Shown piece by piece: positions 31,846 through 38,286 of a DNA stretch of 38,286 nt. The stretch spans positions 1 through 38,286 of the forward strand of contig CAJVPP010000259.1 of NCBI GenBank assembly GCA_910592005.1, read 5' to 3'. A program made the position numbers and the translations under genes. The stretch's first letter is position 1. The number at the start of each line of letters is the position of its first letter. The notes beneath the pieces are model-generated. The model ran no database searches. It saw nothing but the letters and a program-made list of their open reading frames with translations, and was not told the DNA's origin. Source of the stretch: Funneliformis mosseae. Taxonomy: Eukaryota > Glomeromycota > Glomeromycetes > Glomerales > Glomeraceae.

Positions 31846-34300
31846 TTAAAGGATCGAAAAAAAAATAACATTAGGGCTGAAAGGATTGGAATTAGTTTAG
31901 AAAAATTAAACAATAAATTATCGAATTTGTTAGAAGAAAATAAAAGGCTTAAACAACAACATAAAGACCTTCAAGAAGAGAATCAACGTATTAATTCGGA
32001 TTTCGGAGAAAAACTTCAAGAAAAAGATGAGCAATTGGAAAAGCTTCAACAAAAGGTTTCAAATTTGGAAACTCAAAAAAATGAGTTTGAAATCATTTCT
32101 CAAACTTTAGAAAAAACTTTAGAATTGTTAGAATTAGGTGGTGAACAAAATAACAGTCAAACATTAACATTTCCTTTAAACGATAATGATAGTATTCAAC
32201 TTGCAAAAAATTTTACAAATTCTTCCAAACATTCTTGGAGCTCCTATAATAAAGGTATGTAGTAAATCGTAGAAGAATTGATTTAATACAATTTTATTAT
32301 GATAAAAGTATAATAAAATTCATTTCATAACTTTTTAAGATAATATTCGAATCGTGGTTGGATTAGACTTTGGAACAACTTACTCTGGATTTGCTTATAG
32401 TCATGTTATTAATCCACAAAACATAATTGCACATGATCATTGGCGTGAATATAGTGGCTTTTCTAAAATTAATACGGTTCTTAAATACGATGATGAATAT
32501 GAAAATGTTATATCATGGGGCGCCACAGCTTTAGCTGAAAAGCCAACTCGAAGGAAAAAAGTTGGTAGTGTGCCGCCGATTGAATTGTTTAAATTGCATC
32601 TAAGTGATTTACCCAATAAGTTTAAACCGAAGCTTCCACTTTCACTTGACTATAAAAAGGTTATTACTGATTATCTTAGAGAAATCGGAAAGGTATGATC
32701 AAAAATGCTCGAAAATCATTAGTATATTATTAATTTTAAATGAATTATTTTCTTGAATAATATATTTAAGGTCATGAAGGAGGCAATTGTAATGAAGTGG
32801 CCGAACACTGATTTATTTAAAAACGTATTATTAGTTCTTACGTTTCCTGCAGAATATTCGGAAAAAGCAAGATCGACTATGAGAGAATGCGTATATAATG
32901 CAGGGTTGATTAATGATATAAATTCAACAACATTACAATTCATTACAGAACGTGAGAACGTTCACTATTAATTTAAAAATTATAGTTTATTTTTTGATTT
33001 CTTAATTTCTAACTTAATATGATAATTCATAGCCGAAGCCGCTGCAATATGTTGCATGAAACTAACTACTTCAAGAACATGATCTTAAAACAGGAAGTAT
33101 GTAAAAATTATTTCAAATTATGTTGATTTATATTTTAAATTAAAGCTCATCTTAAAATAAATTACAGCAAATTTCATGGTTGTCGACTGTGGTGGTGGCA
33201 CGGTAGATCTGACTACTCGTAAATTGATTAATAGAAATCATTTAGGTGAAATCACTGAAAGATCTGGGGATTTCTGTGGAAGTACTTATATTGATAAAGA
33301 ATTTATTATATATTTAAGTAGAAAACTTGGGCATAGTGCTATGGAATTGCTCAAAGAAAACCATTATGGACAAATGCAAAACTTAATTCAAGAATTTAAT
33401 AGACAATGTAAATTTCAATTTACGGGAGAAGTCCAAAGCTTTAGACCTTATAATTTGTATCTCGATGATACTATTCCCGTGATAAAGCAATACATTACTG
33501 GTGAGAATAGAGCAATTTTGGAAGAGACGGAATGGGAAGTTGAACTTGGTTTTAATGACATAAAATCAATGTTTGACCCTGTTGTTGAAAAAATTTTACG
33601 ATTGATTCATGCACAACTCGATAGTTCTCTTGAAACATGTTCGGCTATGTTTTTAGTTGGAGGTTTAAGTGAATCAAAATATTTACAAAAGAGAATTAAG
33701 CAAGAATTTCAACACATAGTACGTATCATTTCAATTCCTAGTAAACCTATGGTTGCAATTGAACGTGGAGCTGTGATGTATGGATTATCTATGAATTCAG
33801 ATTCAAATGTCATTGCTTCAAGAATTCTTAAATATACTTATGGTGTTAAAGTAAGAAAATTCTGGGTAAGTCTCTTTATAATTCATCAATATCATATCAT
33901 AATTTTAATACACTCATAAACTCATATTTTACATTTACTTTAGACGAAAGACGATCCAATTCATAGAAAAGTCCATGATGGGCGCATTGATAAATTTGAT
34001 TGTTTGGCCAAGCGTGGTACTCCAATGAATGTTAATCAAGAAATTACGTGTACTTATTTACCACTTTATCCTACCCAAACAAAAGTAGTTTTTTATCTAT
34101 ATTATACTCAAGAATATGATGCACAATATTGTGATGAGCCTGGTATGAAACTTTTAGGGAAACTTAACATGGATCTTCCTGGAGCAGGCCTTGATAAACT
34201 TTCTTTCGGGTTGGCTTTTGGACAGATGGAAGTTACCGCCACTGTAAAGAATGAAACTAACGAACAAAAGTCCAAGATTAATTTCGAATTCGACGTCTAA
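31846..34300 (+). pseudogene. HSPA12-like Hsp70 ATPase, coiled-coil N-terminus, one frameshift
   Basis: Exons: up to 32254, 32340-32692, 32771-32951, 33033-33096, 33168-33865 and 33944-34300. Introns are 71-85 nt, GT-AG. Exon 1 encodes a coiled coil (LLEENKRLKQQHKDLQEEN). Its frame is open from 31846 without an ATG, so the true start or an upstream exon is missing. The Hsp70 actin-like ATPase shows phosphate loop 1 (VVGLDFGTTYSGFAYS), EPEAAAI across the third intron, phosphate loop 2 (FMVVDCGGGTVDLT) and the adenosine motif (FLVGGLSESKYL). The typical Hsp70 peptide-binding domain is absent, as in HSPA12 proteins, which are abundant in these fungi. Exon 4 carries ACTAACTA at 33060-33067. Removing one ACTA restores the frame to LLQEHDLKTG and matches the next splice phase. 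With it, translation stops at a TGA shortly after. It is either a recently broken gene or an assembly error. Confidence 0.75.
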
Positions 34301-35435
34301 TATATAATTTTGTTGATTAGCATTTATTTTTAATTGGCAAAATTCTCATTACGAGTCTATAAATATACATAATAGATAGTTATACTTAAAATAAATAAAC
34401 CTATCTTTGCAAAGTATTTGCACAACGTTTCATAGAAGAATTGGAGGTCGTTGCTACAAATAAATTTTTTTTTTTTTTTACTAAAAAGTGGCATTGAGAT
34501 AACTTTATTTATTATTATTATTTTTTTTTTTGAACGATCGTTCTTATAATATTGATCATGATTAAATCGTTTTTATTATTTGGTCAAATGGTTTGAATTA
34601 ATTGTAGATATGCATGAGAATGTATAATAAGCCAAGTTAATTCCATTCAAGTTCTAAAAAAACAATTCAAGTTTTTGATTCATTAAAAAGGACTAGGCAA
34701 AACCCTAAATCCCATTTTGGCAAAGGTCCATGAACTTCATTTAAATCTGTAGATACCGTCCCCGCGGACTGTAAACATTAAAAAATCATTTCAACAGGAA
34801 TAGCGCAATATTTGGCGTTAATTCGCTTGAAAACAATAAAATTTATCAAAGAATTTATTTAATTAACGCTATATCGAAAAACCTCATATTCTGGGGGTCA
34901 CAAGGGTTTTCTTTTTACATTAAACGAACCCGGAGTACTGTAGTAGATAACCGACCAAATTCAATAATATTTAACAGAATAATTGACACTGCTTCAACTA
35001 TATAAAATACAATGGCATTGTAAACGATTTTAGATAACAATATTTTCTTTGGTTAAAGATTCACGCGGAGTATAAAGTTTAACTAGAACCCATGAGTTTA
35101 TTTCATTCTTCTTTAAAAATTCTATCCCAGAAGAATTACTTAAAAAGAAATTTTGTTTCTCATAACTTTCTCTCATTCATTGTAATATTTTATATCGCTA
35201 GAATTAACGAATTTTCTTCACGTGATGCCGTGGCATAAAATTTATTTTTTAACTATTTAAGCGATGTAAATTAACGCTTCGGACGCACAACGGTTCCCTT
35301 TCCCTAGTTTATTAAATTTTTTCCAACATCAGTAGTAATGTGGCGTAAAAGCTGTATAAGAAAAATTTTTTCTATTTATTTTTTTTTGTATAAAACCTTG
35401 ACCCACTATTCTTCTTTAATATCGGATTGATTTGG
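34301..35435. other. Intergenic spacer, no gene seen
   Basis: It holds the 3' flank of the Hsp70-like gene, T-rich runs at 34,463-34,535, a perfect palindrome GAACGATCGTTC (about 34,532-34,543) and otherwise unremarkable DNA with some CpG. No coding segment is recognised. Confidence 0.5.
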
Positions 35436-35439
35436 ACTT

Positions 35440-37760
35440 TTAGACTTGTCGATCTTCATTAGAATCCTCATCTCGAGTTGTGTAAATTTGGTGTTCAAAT
35501 TTGTCGTATACTGGTATATCATCTGGAATCACGAAGTAAAGTTGAATCTTAGCATTTTGATCACTAATATAGACTGGCATGCTAGTTATTACTTTTGTCA
35601 GCTCAATTTGTTTTATAAGATTAGGAGTTACAAATACGTGGGGTACCATGTCTATGCTTGCTATTAAAATCACGTTACGGATCATATGATTTACTATGTT
35701 CGTAACTACGATTTAATAGCAAACCTCCCATATGATGTCCTGGTAAATAAATTGTGCTGTGGTTTGAGCAGTACAATCAACTACAGCAGCGGCTTCAGCC
35801 CATTTAGTCAGATATTTGGTTGTAATAATAATATAGCGGTTGTTCGTGGTAGTCCAACGTGGTAAGTCCACTGCACTAAAATTTTGTTTATCATGGTAAA
35901 TTTTTTACAAACCCAGCTTTGGCTTACGACGTATTGAAAATTGGTCTTTTCCTTCCTCTTTCAGCTTCTTTACTTTGAATTTCTGGTTTCCAGTCCGAAA
36001 TAGATGGATTACGTAACATTCAAATAAAAATCCCCTGGCGCTATCATATTAGGATTTCGCAAAATTCTTATTTTGTTCAAACAATCATCCCATGCCTTTT
36101 CCTCTAATCTTTCTTGAATTCTATCAAATACATAAGCAGAAGCCCATTCATAATGGTAATCACAATGTGTTTCGTCTGGACAATGCGATTGCTTATTTTA
36201 GAAGTTGGAACCGGTTAAGATGTTAACCGGTTAAATATATTTCTTTATCCGGTTAAAATAGATTAATTTAACTCCGGCCAAAGTTCAATTTCTGGCCAGA
36301 TTTAAGATTTTTATGATTGACAAATTATCGTCTAACTCCGGCCAAATTTATAGTACTGGCCTAAGTTAACTTTAACCGGTTAACGAATATTTGAACCGGA
36401 TAACCGGTTAAAGAATTTTTTTCCGGTTCCAACCTCTACAATACCTCCAGGTATTTGTTAAGTATTTCTTGAACCAAATGTTGGTTCGTCGCTGTCTTCT
36501 GGTCAAGTGGCTTTCCTGTCACAATTTCATTGAAGGATGGATCGATTGCCACATCGCAATATGCAATCCTACCAATGTCAGGTAGGTTTGTCCGTATATT
36601 GCCTCTGTTAATTCCCCTGTTTGTGTTAAAGCCCAAAAATTTGAGACTTTCTTCTTGGGTCTCTTCGTTTATTTCCCATAGAGGTTCCAAGGTTTCCAAT
36701 TCCTTGATAATTGGGAACGATAAGCATTTGTTCTATAACTTAAAGCGAGTTCAGGATCTTCTCCATAATTTATGAAGTCCATGTAGTCTGTCGTATTGGT
36801 CTTTGTCAAGCGTCATGATAAAGTAATATAGGTATAATCTTTTTTATATACTTGTGCATACCATCGATTGGCACCCTCAATGATCTTGTCAGAGTATTTC
36901 CTACTAGAGCTGATTCCGTTGATATCGCTCTCTGTTAAGAATCCTACTTATTCCGTAAGTTCTCTTAAATACTTTTTCAACTTCGTAAAGTATGTAGTTT
37001 CCTTCTCAGCTCAGCCACCTCTGTGACTATTCTGCCAATTATTTAATATATTGTCGATATGTTTTATCAAAATGATCAAGACGTTTTTTGATCATGAGGA
37101 TTGTTGGATAGTCGTCTACCCTTTTTGACCATGATTCTGCACGCTTCAAGATTTCTTCGGAAGGTAAGATGTCTCAGAAAGTTTTTTGTCTTTCTTTGTA
37201 GATGATTCTTCCAGGAACAAAATATTCAATGTCTTCTGGGTCTAGCTCTACTGAGGGATTCGACTTAAATATTCAGCTTTGCCATTCATCCATTCAATGT
37301 GTTCTTCATCAAAAGACCATGAGAAGCTTTGTTCAGGGCAGGCATCTTCTCAACAAAAGGGGATAGATTTGCAATTGCGAATTTCCTCGAAGAATTTTCA
37401 TCATCTTCCATACCTAGCTTCTGCAAGTCGTTCCAAAAGGTCATCATGATATCGGCTTCGGGTTTTTGTATTATCTCGCAGTTAATTAAATTAACATCAA
37501 CGTCATTACCCAAGATACAATAGTTTGAAGATTGTCCAGCCATGGTATTTACGGTGGTAAAGAAGTAACTTGTGCCCATTTTATTGTTAAAGGTGTTTTG
37601 CTGAAAGCTTGAGAATTTCCCGCGATTAAATAAGCAGATAGTTTAAACCTATTTAATCCAATTTGTTTGGAAAATTGGAATAAACCACCAGTTTCGTGAA
37701 TGTAAGTAGGTTCAATTATTCTAAAGGAAACTAACGTAACAGCTAGTTCAAATATGAATG
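35440..37760 (-). pseudogene. LTR-retroelement polyprotein relic, Ty3-like
   Basis: Several open pieces on the minus strand appear to be one decayed retroelement. Near the right, ETGGLFQFSKQIGLNRFKL (about 37,700) and KPEADIMMTFWNDLQKLG with ENSSRKFAIANLSPFVEKM (37,480-37,320) look like a gag-type region. Traces such as YFTKLKKYLRELTE and SSRKYSDKIIEGANRWYAQ follow at about 37,000-36,860. Next comes 36,699-36,436 (NRGNIRTNLPDIGRIAYCDV, then a segment ending LVQEILNKYLEVL). Left of a nested MITE are DYHYEWASAYVFDRIQERL (about 36,150) and an integrase-core-like segment RYIIITTKYLTKWAEA plus DCTAQTTAQFIYQDI (35,840-35,735), which matches the Ty3/gypsy integrase pattern around the first catalytic Asp. 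Frameshifts and stops separate the pieces. No LTR pair, primer site or reverse transcriptase was recognised, so the class is tentative. Confidence 0.6.
36199..36438. mobile_element. 240-bp MITE nested in the retroelement
   Basis: The left end TAGAAGTTGGAACCGGTTAA and right end (reverse complement) TAGAGGTTGGAACCGG are inverted repeats. The interior carries four copies of AACCGGTTAA plus variants, and three GGCCA-containing CTCCGGCCAAA or CTGGCC words. TAGAGGTTGG-type ends are typical of hAT MITEs. The expected 8-bp duplication is not evident (GCTTATTT against CAATACCT). It separates two coding pieces of the retroelement relic. Confidence 0.65.
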
Positions 37761-37764
37761 TTTA

Positions 37765-38213
37765 ATTTGTAAATTTATTAACTTAAAACGAAACTATCTT
37801 TAAAAGATATAAAATTATTACGGGTTTCTGGAGATTCACGAAGAATATAAAAGATTTATCTAAAATTAAATATATGGCTTATATACAAGTGCTACATATG
37901 ATCTTTTAAAATTTTTAAATAAAAATGACACCATTTATTGTATTATTAATTATTAAATATATTTTTAAATAAAAAATTTAGTTGAGTTTAAATAATAATA
38001 AAAAGTACAATTAAATATTATATGTATTAGTAATATTTATTCAATAATTTAATTTAACGTCAAATTGCATGTCAATATTATAAATAATGTCACATTATAC
38101 TTTATAGCGACGCTTGCTGACAAATATAAATGTTTTTTCTAGCGTACAATTCCATCACAAACTATGTACATTAATATATAAAATAAGGATTCAGCTTCAT
38201 TATTAATCGTATA
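37765..38213. other. AT-rich spacer, no gene seen
   Basis: No coding segment, LTR or RNA gene recognised between the retroelement relic and the mariner end. Confidence 0.5.
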
Positions 38214-38286
38214 CAGTGGCGGTCAAAAGAATTGCATCACCTGAATGCAAATCTTAAAATTGCAATTTCTTGAGATTAAGAAATCG
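38214..38286. mobile_element. Tc1/mariner terminal repeat, runs off the window
   Basis: After a TA at 38212-38213, the sequence CAGTGGCGGTCAAAAGAATT followed by GCATCACC has the form of a Tc1-like terminal repeat (CAGTGGCGG-CAAAAG type). The element continues past the last base, so its transposase and other end cannot be seen. The well-preserved GC content of this end contrasts with the decayed mariner relic at 16.2 kb, which suggests a younger copy. Confidence 0.7.

Overview
The window looks like nuclear DNA of an arbuscular mycorrhizal fungus (Glomeromycotina; Rhizophagus irregularis or a close relative). This rests on three things. Base composition is very AT-rich. Genes are eukaryotic, with short introns (about 62-103 nt) bounded by GT and AG. 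The gene families are ones I know to be expanded in Rhizophagus: RING/TPR proteins, tyrosine-kinase-like kinases, Kelch membrane proteins, HSPA12-type Hsp70s and MULE transposases. The species call is inference; no sequence search was run.

Layout. 1-3.8 kb: repeats, a short inverted-repeat transposon with a 9-bp target duplication (481-1033), a decayed coding remnant (1115-1570) and AT-rich spacer. 3.8-7.5 kb: one long RING-TPR gene of six exons on the + strand. Its reading frame stays open across all five inferred introns (1095 residues). 7.5-9.2 kb: a 365-bp MITE and spacer. 9.2-11.0 kb: a kinase gene with a leucine-rich-repeat tail of LPxLP type, broken by four small indels. 11.05-15.27 kb: a complete but dead MULE transposon with terminal inverted repeats, a 9-bp target duplication and a decayed transposase on the minus strand. 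An LTR-like insertion splits the transposase.

15.3-25.6 kb: an AT-rich transposon graveyard holding a Tc1/mariner relic, a Helitron Rep/PIF1-helicase relic of about 4.2 kb, an unidentified coding relic on each strand, minisatellites, a diverged repeat family and a mariner-type MITE. By eye it has almost no CpG, and its in-frame stops fall where Gln or Trp codons are expected. That is the signature of C-to-T decay on both strands. 26.08-27.79 kb: a 1.7-kb inverted-repeat element around a long A-rich purine tract.

28.3-30.1 kb: a five-exon Kelch-repeat membrane protein on the minus strand, with a signal peptide, one membrane helix and an in-frame TGA followed by 32 more coding-like codons. 30.4-30.6 kb: a small coiled-coil gene fragment. 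31.2-31.6 kb: possible small exons on the minus strand. 31.8-34.3 kb: an HSPA12-like Hsp70 gene on the + strand with a coiled-coil N-terminus, interrupted by a 4-bp tandem duplication. 35.4-37.8 kb: a decayed LTR-retroelement polyprotein on the minus strand carrying an integrase-like segment and a nested MITE. From 38,214 to the window end: the terminal repeat of a Tc1/mariner element that continues outside.

These genes do not form an operon or a shared pathway. Three of the four recognisable host genes (RING-TPR E3-like, kinase, Hsp70-like) belong to signalling or protein-quality families that duplicate and decay rapidly in these fungi. The transposons around them are nested and mostly dead. 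I found no CRISPR array, rRNA or tRNA, and nothing that I can claim is a new biological system. The strongest leads are the CpG-void block, the kinase-LRR fusion, the TGA in the Kelch gene and the intact MULE boundaries.
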